From Kitasatospora cheerisanensis KCTC 2395 (GTDB lineage Bacteria > Actinomycetota > Actinomycetes > Streptomycetales > Streptomycetaceae), in assembly GCF_000696185.1 (NCBI RefSeq), contig NZ_KK853997.1, forward strand, positions 6,546,856 through 6,602,455: DNA of 55,600 bases, read 5' to 3'. Position numbers and translations under genes: made by a program. Shown here piece by piece: positions 33,669 through 41,310 of this stretch. Positions within the stretch are counted from its first letter, which is position 1. Every line of letters begins with the position of its first letter. Under the pieces are notes generated by a model. It was given only the letters and a program-made list of their open reading frames with translations, was not told the DNA's origin and did no database searches.

Positions 33669-35494
33669 ATGACGGATCAGGGGCGGGGGAGCCCACCGAG
33701 CGGGGTCGACGGCGCGGGGGACGGCACGGGGGACGGCGGCGGGCCGGGGCGGTCGAGGGCCACTACATCGTCTGCGGCGGCAACTCGCTCGCCCACCGGC
33801 TGATCCTCGAACTCACCGAGCAGTACGAGGTGCCGGTGATCGCCGTGGTGCCGGACCTCGCCCGCGAACACGGGCCCGCCATCGCCCAGTTACCGGGCGT
33901 CGCGGCCGTCCTGGAGTACTCCACGCTGACCGGCGAGGCGCTCGGCGCGGCCGGCGTCGAGCGGGCCCGGGGCATCGCGCTGATGGACGGCACCGACCAG
34001 GAGAACATCCACGCCGCGATGGCCGCCGAGAACCGCAACCACGGGGTGCGGATCGTGCTGCGGATCTTCAACCAGCGGCTCGGCGAGCACCTGGAGAAGC
34101 TGCTGCCCAACTGCGCGGCGCTGTCCGCCTCCGCGACCGCCGCCCCCGCGTTCGCCAACGGCGCGCTCGGCCGCCCGCACTCCGTCGAGGTCGGCGGACG
34201 CCACCTGTACGTCGCCTACGACGAGGACATCCACAGCAACCAGATCTGCCTGGTCGCCGACCGGATCGACCGTCAGGACCTCACCCGGCTGCGGCTGCTG
34301 CCCGACACCGGCGGCCGGGCCGCCGACTTCATCCGGATCGCCGAGCGCTTCGGCTCCGGCGAGGGCCCGATCGAACTCGGCCGCCCCGACCTGTCGCCCG
34401 CCCACGAACCCGGCGGACTCGCCGCGCTCCAGCCCCTCGACAACGAGCCGGCGCTCCGCCAGCCGCTCGCCAAGCGGATCAAGTGGTGGCTGCTGGACAG
34501 CCTCAAGTACTTCACCAACACCCGGCTGCGGATGATCCTGGTCACCGCCTTCGCCGCGATCGTGGTCGGCGCGGTCGTCCTCTACTACCGCACCCAGCAC
34601 CCGCCCGGCCTCGGCTGGACGCTCTACTCCACGCTGCTGGACGCGGCCGGCGCCGCCCAGCCCGACCTGCCCGGCGACCAGGCCCTCGGCGACCCGTGGG
34701 CGCGCGCCGCCCAGGTGCTGATCACCTTCTGCGGCATCACCTTCGTGCCGCTCGCCACCGCCATCGTGGTCGAGGCGCTGGCCAGCGGCCGGCGCGGCCT
34801 GCCCCGGCCGCCCGGCGCCCGCACCCGCGACCACGTCATCGTGGTCGGCCTCGGCAACGTCGGCACCCGGGTCGCCACCCTGGTCCACGCCACCGGCCTG
34901 CCCGTGGTCTGCCTGGAACGCGATCCGCAGGCCCGCGGCATCGCCGCAGCCCGCGCCCTCGGCATCCCCGTCCTGATCGGCGAAGGCCCGCTGGAGGCGC
35001 AGCTCAAGCAGGCCCGGGTCAAGCACGCCCGCGCGGTCGCCGCCGTCACCTCCGACGACGCCGCCAACCTGGAAGCCGCCCTGGAGGCCCGCGCCGTCCG
35101 GCCCGAAGTCCGCATCGTGGTCCGCCTGTTCGACGACGACTTCGCCCACCACGTGTACGCCACCCTCGGCAACGTCGCCTCCCGCTCGGTCTCCTACCTG
35201 GCCGCGCCCGCCTTCGCCGCCGCCCTGATGGGCCGGGACGTCCTCGGCACCCTCTCGGTGTTCCGGCACGTCCTGCTGGTCGCCGAACTCACCGTCGAGG
35301 AGGGCTCCGGACTGGCCGGCCAGAACATCGGCGACCTGGAGGCCACCGGCGGCGTCCGGGTGGTCGCCGTCCGCCTGCAACGCCGCGCCGACGCCTACCA
35401 GTGGAACTTCGCCGACCGCTCCCGCCGCCTGGTGCCCGGCGACCACATCGTGATCGCCGCGACCCGGGCCGGCCTGGCCCGTATCATCCAGTGA
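33669..35494 (+). CDS. CASTOR/POLLUX-like channel protein with two TrkA-N domains (apparent frameshift near start)
   Basis: ATG 33669 starts MTDQGRGSPPSGVDGAGDG, then the frame is lost in a G-rich run at 33743-33756. One added G restores GPGAVEGHYIVCGGNSLAHR, the first Rossmann (RCK/TrkA-N) domain, and gives 608 residues. Order: RCK-N domain (about 30-150), its C-terminal part, two hydrophobic helices with NTRLRMILVTAFAAIVVGAV and GWTLYSTLLDAAGAAQ between (about 285-375), second Rossmann domain (HVIVVGLGNVGTRVATLVHA) and a TrkA-C-like end. It resembles ryanodine/CASTOR-type ion channel proteins and would gate K+ or Ca2+ by ligand. A -10 box TACCAT at 33655-33660 points to a leaderless start at 33669. 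Confidence 0.75.
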
Positions 35495-35545
35495 GCGTCG
35501 GCGGCCCCAACCCGGGGCGCCGCAAGGGGAACTGACGGGGCGTCG

Positions 35546-36568
35546 ATGATCAGCGCGATCCTGAACAACAACACGGCCCTGATCCCGGCCTTCCTGGTCC
35601 TGGCCGTGCTGCTCGGCTCCGGCGGGTGGGCGCTCGCCGCGCGGCGCGGCCTGCCGCGCTGGTCCACCGTCCTGCTCGCCGTCGTCCTGGCCGGGGAGCT
35701 GGTCGCCACCCTGTGCCCCACCGGCCCCGGCGGCGCCCAGGACCCGTCCTGCGCCTGGGGCGCCGACCTCGGCTTCACCCTCAACGCGGAACAGGGACAG
35801 CTCAACCTGCTGATGTACGTCCCCATCGGCCTGCTCGGCGTGCTCGCCTTCGGCCGGCCCGCGACGGTCGCCGTCGGCGTCCTCGCCCTGACCGGCGTCA
35901 CCGAGACCGTCCAGGGCCTGCTGCCGTTCATCGGCCGGGCCTGCGACGGCGGCGACCTCGCCGCGAACACCCTCGGCGGGCTGGCGGGCGTCCTGCTCGG
36001 CTGCGCCGTGCGGCTGGTCCAGCGGCGGCGGATCCGGCCCGGCGGGCGGGAGTTGGCGTTCGGCTCCGCGATGGCCGTCGCCCTCGGGGCGCCGGTGCTG
36101 GCCCTCCAGTTCATGGTGCTGGAGCCGACGGTCGCCACCGGCACCTCCGGGGCCACCGGGCCGCAACGCGAACTCGCCCGCCGCGACGCCGAGTTGCTGT
36201 TCGGCCCCGGCGTCCGGGTGGTCGCCGTCCAGCACGAACTGCTCGGCCCCGGGATCGAGCGGCTGGCCGTCACCCTCGAACACGAGTACTTCACCCTGGA
36301 CTGGCCGTCCGGCCTGCTGCGCGACCTGGACGGGGCCTTCCTCCCCGGGGAAGCGGACAGCGGCCCCGCCACCGACCAGCAGGCCCGCGAGACCGCCGAC
36401 CGCTTCCTCGCCCAGTGGGCCGCCGGCCGCATCACCGCCGGCGAGCCGGCGTTCGACCCGCACGGCGGGCAGGGCGGGCGCCGCCGCTTCACCTACCAGG
36501 TCGCCGGCGGCACCGTCCACGTGGACGTCGACGGGAACAACCGGGTGGTCGAGTTCCGGCAGGACTGA
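35546..36568 (+). CDS. VanZ-like membrane protein with extracytoplasmic C-terminal domain
   Basis: A 340-residue protein. The first 170 residues have about five hydrophobic helices with the VanZ-like phrases LNLLMYVPIGLLGVLAFGRP and TGVTETVQGLLPFIGRACDG, GDLAANTLGGLAGVLLG. The C-terminal 150 residues are soluble (FGPGVRVVAVQHELLGPGIE, FTYQVAGGTVHVDVDGNN) and probably outside the membrane. VanZ confers teicoplanin resistance in enterococci; the general role of the family is unknown. It begins 51 bp after the channel gene and may share its transcript. Confidence 0.75.
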   Translation: MISAILNNNTALIPAFLVLAVLLGSGGWALAARRGLPRWSTVLLAVVLAGELVATLCPTGPGGAQDPSCAWGADLGFTLNAEQGQLNLLMYVPIGLLGVLAFGRPATVAVGVLALTGVTETVQGLLPFIGRACDGGDLAANTLGGLAGVLLGCAVRLVQRRRIRPGGRELAFGSAMAVALGAPVLALQFMVLEPTVATGTSGATGPQRELARRDAELLFGPGVRVVAVQHELLGPGIERLAVTLEHEYFTLDWPSGLLRDLDGAFLPGEADSGPATDQQARETADRFLAQWAAGRITAGEPAFDPHGGQGGRRRFTYQVAGGTVHVDVDGNNRVVEFRQD

Positions 36569-36608
36569 CGGCCGCGCCGCCCGTCCGGAGCCGGAACTGC
36601 CGCCTTCG

Positions 36609-36660
36609 GGTGCGGAATTCGCACCGCGGGTTCCGCAGTCCACGAATGCGGAACCCGCGG
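36609..36660. terminator. Double hairpin between convergent VanZ-like and LuxR-type genes
   Basis: Hairpin one: GGTGCG (36609-36614) with CGCACC (36620-36625). Hairpin two: CCGCGGGTTCCGCA (36624-36637) with TGCGGAACCCGCGG (36647-36660), perfect 14-bp arms, 9-base loop. They overlap by two bases, so only one may form at a time. Confidence 0.75.
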
Positions 36661-36723
36661 GCGAACCCGGACCGGTTCACTCCGTTCCCGAACCTCGAAA
36701 TCCGGCCGCCGAAAATGGCGCGA

Positions 36724-37734
36724 TCACAGCCATTCCTTCCGCACGGCCTGGGCGCCCGCCTGGAAGCGGCTTTCCGCGCCCAGACGATCCATCAGGTCTT
36801 TCATCATTCGACGCACCGTTCGCAGGGAGAGGCCCAGCTTGCGGCTGGCGGACTCGTCCGTGTGGCCCTGGCCCAGCAACTGCAACAGGGCGCGCTCGGA
36901 GCCGGTGAGGTCCTGGTCGTCACGGGCGGCGGGCTGCCCGAAGTCGGAGCCGTTGCGCCAGAGTTCCTCGAACAGTGCGCACAGGGGCTGGATGAGGGCC
37001 GCGCCGTGCAGCTCCAGGGCGCCGCGGCGGCCGTCGGCGGGGTCGCTCGGTATCAGGGCGATGCTGCGGTCGACTATCACCAGTCGCATCGGAAGTAAGG
37101 GCACGGTGCGGGTCATGCCGCCCAGATCGGCCAGCCAGCGGGCATAGCGCAGGGTGTCGGGGTCGTTGCGGAAGCTCTCCTGGAAGATGCTGCGGATGGC
37201 CACTCCGCGCTCCAGGGCCAGCTGGTTGGGGTGCTTGCCGGCCTGGATGGAATCGGGGCGCACGGCGCCTCCGCGCATCAGGGACAGGCACTCCTCCTGC
37301 GCGGTCGCCGCGAGTTCCTCCAGCCGGTCGCGGACGGCGTCGAGGGAGTCCAGCCGCAGGACCATCTCGTCGTCGAGCCGCCGGTCGAGGTACTCGGCGG
37401 AGAGCGCGGCGATCGCGGTCCGGGCGCTCTCCAACTGCTGCTGGCGATGGAGCAGTTGGTTCTGGTTGTGGGCGAGCAGTCTGGTCAGTCCCACCTCCGG
37501 GCTGACGGCCCGCAGATTGCGGGAGTCGCTCGCGGGCCGCAGCAGCGTCAGTTCCAGCAGTTCGTCGAGTGCTTCCCGTACCTCCGCCTCCGACAGGTGC
37601 AGTTTGGCGGCTATCTGCTCCACCCCTCTGTCCGGCTCGGCCAGCAGGGTCCGGTAGACGCTCTCCGTCAGTGCGTTCAATCCGAGTGCTTGTAACACCA
37701 CGCGATTCTCCCCCGGGTCGATGATCATCATCAT
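36724..37734 (-). CDS. TrmB/LuxR-type transcriptional regulator of the secreted-protein cluster
   Basis: A 336-residue regulator with two DNA-binding-like ends. Residues about 10-70 (LGLNALTESVYRTLLAEPDR, AAKLHLSEAEVREALDELLE) form a TrmB-like winged helix; 75-130 are a long helix (LLAHNQNQLLHRQQQLESAR); 130-260 a sensor-like domain (GGAVRPDSIQAGKHPNQLAL, SIFQESFRNDPDTLRYARWL, LPMRLVIVDRSIALIPSDPA); and 270-336 a LuxR HTH (LTGSERALLQLLGQGHTDES, RKLGLSLRTVRRMMKDLMDR). This class is abundant in streptomycetes, usually beside small exported peptides or RiPP genes. It is divergent from a 58-residue secreted peptide gene. Three consecutive ATGs at 37734, 37731 and 37728 make the exact start uncertain. 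Confidence 0.8.
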   Translation of the reverse strand: MMMIIDPGENRVVLQALGLNALTESVYRTLLAEPDRGVEQIAAKLHLSEAEVREALDELLELTLLRPASDSRNLRAVSPEVGLTRLLAHNQNQLLHRQQQLESARTAIAALSAEYLDRRLDDEMVLRLDSLDAVRDRLEELAATAQEECLSLMRGGAVRPDSIQAGKHPNQLALERGVAIRSIFQESFRNDPDTLRYARWLADLGGMTRTVPLLPMRLVIVDRSIALIPSDPADGRRGALELHGAALIQPLCALFEELWRNGSDFGQPAARDDQDLTGSERALLQLLGQGHTDESASRKLGLSLRTVRRMMKDLMDRLGAESRFQAGAQAVRKEWL

Positions 37735-37783
37735 CGCTTCGCCGCGGTCGGCGATGCAATGCTTTCCGCAGACGAAATGATCT

Positions 37784-37812
37784 GGCACGTAGTTGCCCCG
37801 CTACTTGGTGCC
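37784..37812. promoter_or_regulatory. Interrupted inverted repeat between regulator and peptide genes
   Basis: GGCACGTAG (37784-37792) pairs with CTAC (37801-37804) and GTGCC (37808-37812), a two-part dyad in the 214-bp divergent region, 50 bp from the regulator start. Candidate binding site of the regulator itself. Confidence 0.4.
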
Positions 37813-37861
37813 ACCCCCGAAGTCGTGACACCGACTCGCCCCGGAGGCAAGATCTTCCTCG

Positions 37862-37880
37862 GCGGCGCGGAAAGCGCCGC
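37862..37880 (+). promoter_or_regulatory. Hairpin in the leader of the peptide gene
   Basis: GCGGCGC (37862-37868), loop GGAAA, GCGCCGC (37874-37880). Perfect 7-bp stem about 70 bp before the peptide start, likely within its 5' untranslated region. Confidence 0.4.
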
Positions 37881-37948
37881 GATATCCGGGGCGGGTTCCG
37901 CGAACTTCCCACGGACGCAGCATGGTTACGAATCAGGAGGGAACAGTC

Positions 37949-38125
37949 GTGGCCCACTCCATACGCATCGTTTGCACCGGTCTGGTCTTTGCTTTCACCC
38001 TCGGCCTGGGCTCCGGCGCCATGGCCGGCAGCACCGCCGACCGCCCGGCCGGCGGCCAACGCACCGCCGCCAGCACCGGCTTCGACTGGGACATCGCTCC
38101 GGCCGCGCCGCCCGCGCAGAGCTGA
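37949..38125 (+). CDS. Small secreted peptide precursor (candidate signal)
   Basis: A 58-residue precursor. GTG 37949 is chosen because AGGAGG at 37936-37941 is ideally placed; an ATG at 37922 lies before that site. MAHSIRIVCTGLVFAFTLGL then GSGAMA is a Sec signal peptide with cleavage expected after Ala26, leaving about 32 residues (GSTADRPAGGQRTAASTGFD, then WDIAPAAPPAQS). The mature peptide has no cysteine and a distinctive GFDWDIAP core, unlike lantibiotics or lassos. Position head-to-head with a TrmB/LuxR regulator and upstream of secreted proteins suggests an extracellular signal or a sacrificial reporter of secretion. Function not known. Confidence 0.7.
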   Translation: MAHSIRIVCTGLVFAFTLGLGSGAMAGSTADRPAGGQRTAASTGFDWDIAPAAPPAQS

Positions 38126-38134
38126 CCCGCTCAG

Positions 38135-38404
38135 GTGCACCTGGTCGCGGTGACTCTCACCAGTCCTGACCCGGTGCCACTGCGACTGACGCCTGCGGCG
38201 GTCACCGATCTGATCTGGCTCCACAGCCGACCCGAGGACCGCGTGGAACACCTCCGCGCCCGGGTCGACGCCGATCGGTGCCGCATCGCTGCCGCGGTCA
38301 TCGCGGACACTCCGGACGCGGCGGCCGCCAGCCTCCGCCGCGTCTGTGAACGCGCCCTGCAGCACGTGCCGGCCCTGCGCGGCTGGCGCCTCGCCCTCGT
38401 CTGA
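38135..38404 (+). CDS. Small cytoplasmic protein downstream of the peptide gene
   Basis: An 89-residue protein from GTG 38135, nine bases after the peptide stop, so almost certainly co-transcribed. Sequence pieces: HLVAVTLTSPDPVPLRLTPA, DLIWLHSRPEDRVEHLRARV, CERALQHVPALRGWRLALV. No signal peptide or membrane helix. High third-position GC supports coding. I do not recognise a named family; the arrangement suggests it serves the peptide (export chaperone, immunity or processing), which is inference only. Confidence 0.6.
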   Translation: MHLVAVTLTSPDPVPLRLTPAAVTDLIWLHSRPEDRVEHLRARVDADRCRIAAAVIADTPDAAAASLRRVCERALQHVPALRGWRLALV

Positions 38405-38689
38405 GACCTCCGCGAGCCGAGTCCACGGCTCCGCCGACCGCACGCCCGCGGTCGCGTCGAGAGGTCCGCCCCCACCTGCCCGCCGCCGTCCGAACCCCGC
38501 GGACCGGCCGGGCCCCTGACGTCCGCTCGGGAAGCAATCCGCCCGAGAGCGACAGCCCCGACGGCCGATGCGGTGGCCGTCACGGGCTCCCTTGTCCCGT
38601 CCGCCGGAGTCCGCGCGCCCCGGAGCCCTCCTGGGTGCGGCCGGCGGAATCTCCTCCAACTCCCGTTCCCCGAAAGGAATGTGTCCACC
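38405..38689 (+). other. 285-bp intergenic region before the six-cysteine protein gene
   Basis: No gene is supported. The last part carries the ribosome binding site GAAAGGAA about 10 bases before ATG 38690. Several GC-rich inverted segments are present but none is a clean terminator, and no confident promoter was identified. It may contain a separate promoter for the three secreted-protein genes. Confidence 0.4.
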
Positions 38690-39148
38690 ATGCGCATGCT
38701 CACCAAGATCGCTGCCGTCACGGCCCTCGCCATCCCGATGTTCGGCATCGCTCCCGGTGTCGCCAGCGCCACCACCGCCGTCTCCGAGTCCGTCAGCGCC
38801 GCCACTCCGGCCGGCTGCTCCAGCGTCACGCAGATCGGTGTCACCGGCTACGTCACCGTCGGCGGCCAGACCATGGCGTCGGTGAAGCAGTACAAGGGCT
38901 GTGGCAAGAACTACGCCTACATGTACGTGTGGCAGGGCTACCGCGACACCCACAGCAGCTGGCAGGGGTGCACCAGCATCGTCACCGGCACCACCATCCA
39001 GGACGTCCAGTGCAACGACAACATGGTGGAGATCTGGTCCTCCGGCGCCGACACCCTGTCGCAGTGCACCCAGGCCATCGGCTGGAACGGCACCGGCCCG
39101 TGGCCGGTCGCCGGTGACGCCGTCGGCAAGACCGACGTCCGCTGCTGA
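38690..39148 (+). CDS. Secreted six-cysteine protein
   Basis: A 152-residue exported protein. MRMLTKIAAVTALAIPMFGI then APGVASA is a Sec signal peptide, cleavage near residue 27. The mature 125 residues carry Cys43, 71, 94, 108, 126 and 152, enough for three disulfides, and aromatic-rich segments (YAYMYVWQGYRDTHSSWQGC, MVEIWSSGADTLSQC, WNGTGPWPVAGDAVG). I do not recognise the family. Size and cysteine spacing fit a small extracellular toxin, inhibitor or wall-binding domain. It precedes two cell-wall-active proteins on the same strand. Confidence 0.65.
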   Translation: MRMLTKIAAVTALAIPMFGIAPGVASATTAVSESVSAATPAGCSSVTQIGVTGYVTVGGQTMASVKQYKGCGKNYAYMYVWQGYRDTHSSWQGCTSIVTGTTIQDVQCNDNMVEIWSSGADTLSQCTQAIGWNGTGPWPVAGDAVGKTDVRC

Positions 39149-39276
39149 CCGCCCGGCCCACCGGCCGGCCCTCGCAACACCGGGCCCCGGGACGGCTGTT
39201 GACGACCGATCGGCGCGTTCTCCGACGCCGGTCGTCGATCGAGCAGCAGTGGTCCCCGGCCCGTCGGAACCCTGAT

Positions 39277-39303
39277 CCCGCCCGGTGCGCGGCACCGGGC
39301 GGG
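39277..39303 (+). terminator. Hairpin between secreted-protein genes (terminator or attenuator)
   Basis: Perfect 12-bp arms CCCGCCCGGTGC (39277-39288) and GCACCGGGCGGG (39292-39303) with a three-base loop, 40 bp before the next start at 39343. Another dyad, GACGACCG...CGGTCGTC, lies upstream at about 39203-39236. It could end the six-cysteine gene transcript or lower expression of the following pair. Confidence 0.6.
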
Positions 39304-39342
39304 GCGGGACCGATCCTCCAACGAACGAGAAGGAACCACCGC

Positions 39343-40233
39343 ATGGCATCCGTCACCAAGACCCGGACCGCCGCCACCCGACTGCTCACGGCCGTCGCCG
39401 TGCTGAGCGGCCTGGTGCTGAGCGCCGCGCAGGCCCACGCGGCCACCCCGACGCCCCCGGCCGGGGAGTCGTCGGCCACCGCCACCGTGCTGCCCGTGGT
39501 GGACATGGAAGCCACCGTGCTGGCCGCCCAGATCGACCCCCGGCGCGCCGACAGCACGCAGACCCCGGGAGCCCACGACTCCGTCCTGGCCGTCGAGCAG
39601 GCCCTGCAGGCCCGCGGCTTCCTCGCCGCCCAGTGGGTGGACGGCTACTTCGGCACCAGCACCACCACCGCCTACGCCGCCTACCAGCGCTCCCTCGGCT
39701 TCAGCGGCCTGGACGCCAACGGGCTGCCCGGCGTCACCTCGCTCACCTCGCTGGGGCAGGGCCGCTACACCCTGACCCGCACGATCGGTCCCGGCGCGAA
39801 GCTGCAGCGCGACGGATACACCGTCAACACCCGGACCCAGAACATGCTCACCGAGGCCGAGCGCCTCCTGGGCTTCCACCTGACCCTGGACCAGGGCTCG
39901 TACAACCCGGGCGGCGACCCAACCTCCGCGGGCACCCACGACGGCGGCGGCGTCGTGGACATCAACGTGGACGGCATGACCAGCGCCACCCGCAACAACG
40001 TGGCCCTGGTGCTGCGTCAGGTCGGCTTCGCCGCCTGGGTCCGCAACCCCACCCAGGGCAACTGGCCGTGGCACATCCACGCCGCGGCGATCAACGACAC
40101 CGACCTGGCCACCCAGGCCCAGAACCAGACCGGCGACTACTACCTCGGTCTGAACGGCCTGGCCAACCACGGCGCCGACGACGGCCCGCGCATCACCATC
40201 CAGACCTGGGAGCAGTACCAGCGCACCCACTGA
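39343..40233 (+). CDS. Secreted PG-binding protein with M15-like peptidase domain
   Basis: A 296-residue exported protein. Signal peptide to about residue 33 (LLTAVAVLSGLVLSAAQAHA). Residues 78-138 form a peptidoglycan-binding domain (VEQALQARGFLAAQWVDGYF, TTTAYAAYQRSLGFSGLDAN). The C-terminal half has the zinc-ligand layout of M15 D-Ala-D-Ala carboxypeptidases: SAGTHDGGGVVDINVDG with His199 and Asp206, then WPWHIHAAAI with His244 and His246. It probably cleaves stem peptides or cross-links of cell-wall peptidoglycan outside the cell. AGAAGGAACC precedes the ATG. The CHAP-domain gene follows at 66 bp. Confidence 0.8.
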   Translation: MASVTKTRTAATRLLTAVAVLSGLVLSAAQAHAATPTPPAGESSATATVLPVVDMEATVLAAQIDPRRADSTQTPGAHDSVLAVEQALQARGFLAAQWVDGYFGTSTTTAYAAYQRSLGFSGLDANGLPGVTSLTSLGQGRYTLTRTIGPGAKLQRDGYTVNTRTQNMLTEAERLLGFHLTLDQGSYNPGGDPTSAGTHDGGGVVDINVDGMTSATRNNVALVLRQVGFAAWVRNPTQGNWPWHIHAAAINDTDLATQAQNQTGDYYLGLNGLANHGADDGPRITIQTWEQYQRTH

Positions 40234-40299
40234 CCGCGCGCGGCTCCACCCGCGTACCACCACGCACCGCTCCACGACACACCACGAGAAGAGACAGCA

Positions 40300-41136
40300 G
40301 TGAAGAAGATACGCACCATGCTGACCGTCGCCGGCACCACGCTCGCGCTGGCCGTGCCGATCGTCGGGGCCACCCCCGCGTTCGCCGCGTCCCGCGACGG
40401 CTCCTGCGACTCCGGTGAGTTCTGCTACTACTACAACAGCGACAACGCCGGCTCGATCTCCGACTTCACCGGCTCGCTCAGCAACTACGGCGACACCCAG
40501 CCGAGCTGCTACGACTTCAAGAGCGCGGGCAACGGCCAGGGCGTCTGCATCAAGAACAACGCCGCGTCGGTGTGGAACCGCTCCGGGCAGACCGTCCGCG
40601 TCTACTTCAACAGCGGCTACGCCGGCTCGTACCAGGACTTCGCCCCCGGCGCCAAGGGCAACCTGAACTCCACGCTGAAGAACAACAACGCCTCGCACCA
40701 GTTCCTCGGCGGCGGCGGCAGCGGCAGCAACGAGAACGCCACCAACGACTTCGACGGCGGGACCCGCGGCTTCGCCGCCAACAACTGCACCGCCTTCGCG
40801 GCCTACCGCATCGCCAGCCGTCTCGGCGTCTCGAACTTCAGCAACTCCTACGGCGGCACCACCTGGGGCAATGCCGCGCAGTGGGACGACGCGGCCCGCC
40901 GCCTCGGCATCACCGTCAACACCACCCCGTCCGTCGGCGCCATCGCCGTCAACGACGTCCACCGGGCGAGCGACGGGATCATCTACGGCCACGTCGCCTA
41001 CGTCAACGCGGTCTACTCCGACGGCTCCTTCGACGTGGAGGAGTACAACTGGAACAACAAGCTCGCCTACGGCACCCGCAGCGGCATGCACGTGAGCAGC
41101 GCGGACAACGCGTTCCAGTGGATGATCCACTTCTGA
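40300..41136 (+). CDS. Secreted I36-like plus CHAP-domain protein
   Basis: A 278-residue exported protein. Signal peptide to residue 30 (LALAVPIVGATPAFA). Residues 31-125 match the peptidase inhibitor I36/SMPI-like beta-gamma crystallin fold: RDGSCDSGEFCYYYNSDNAG, CIKNNAASVWNRSGQTVRVY and four cysteines. After a Gly/Ser linker (GGGGSGSNENATNDF), residues 150-278 are a CHAP domain: NNCTAFAAYRIASR with nucleophile Cys163, GHVAYVNAVYSDGSF with His231 and VEEYNWNN giving the third residue. CHAP enzymes are amidases or endopeptidases on peptidoglycan. Starts at GTG 40300. Last gene of the cluster, followed by a long terminator. Confidence 0.82.
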   Translation: MKKIRTMLTVAGTTLALAVPIVGATPAFAASRDGSCDSGEFCYYYNSDNAGSISDFTGSLSNYGDTQPSCYDFKSAGNGQGVCIKNNAASVWNRSGQTVRVYFNSGYAGSYQDFAPGAKGNLNSTLKNNNASHQFLGGGGSGSNENATNDFDGGTRGFAANNCTAFAAYRIASRLGVSNFSNSYGGTTWGNAAQWDDAARRLGITVNTTPSVGAIAVNDVHRASDGIIYGHVAYVNAVYSDGSFDVEEYNWNNKLAYGTRSGMHVSSADNAFQWMIHF

Positions 41137-41231
41137 TCGACCCGGCAGGACACCGGCATCCCCGCGGTGGTCCTGCGAGCGTGCGGGGCACGGCGGTTTG
41201 ACAGGTCCGCCGGCGCCGGAGCGGTACGCAG

Positions 41232-41287
41232 CGAAGCCCCGTCGGGCAGGTGACTCCTCCGAGTCGCCCGCGCCCGGCGGGGCTTCG
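41232..41287. terminator. Long terminator between convergent CHAP and enoyl-CoA hydratase genes
   Basis: Sixteen-base arms CGAAGCCCCGTCGGGC (41232-41247) and GCCCGGCGGGGCTTCG (41272-41287), one G-U pair, with a second internal stem GACTC/GAGTC in the loop. Confidence 0.82.
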
Positions 41288-41310
41288 GCGTGCCGGTGCC
41301 GGCGTTGCGG

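Noticed and set aside
36724..41136. Lanthipeptide or lasso-peptide biosynthetic cluster
   Set aside because: The peptide has a Sec signal and no Cys/Ser-Thr core pattern, and there are no cyclase, dehydratase, RRE or lasso maturation genes.
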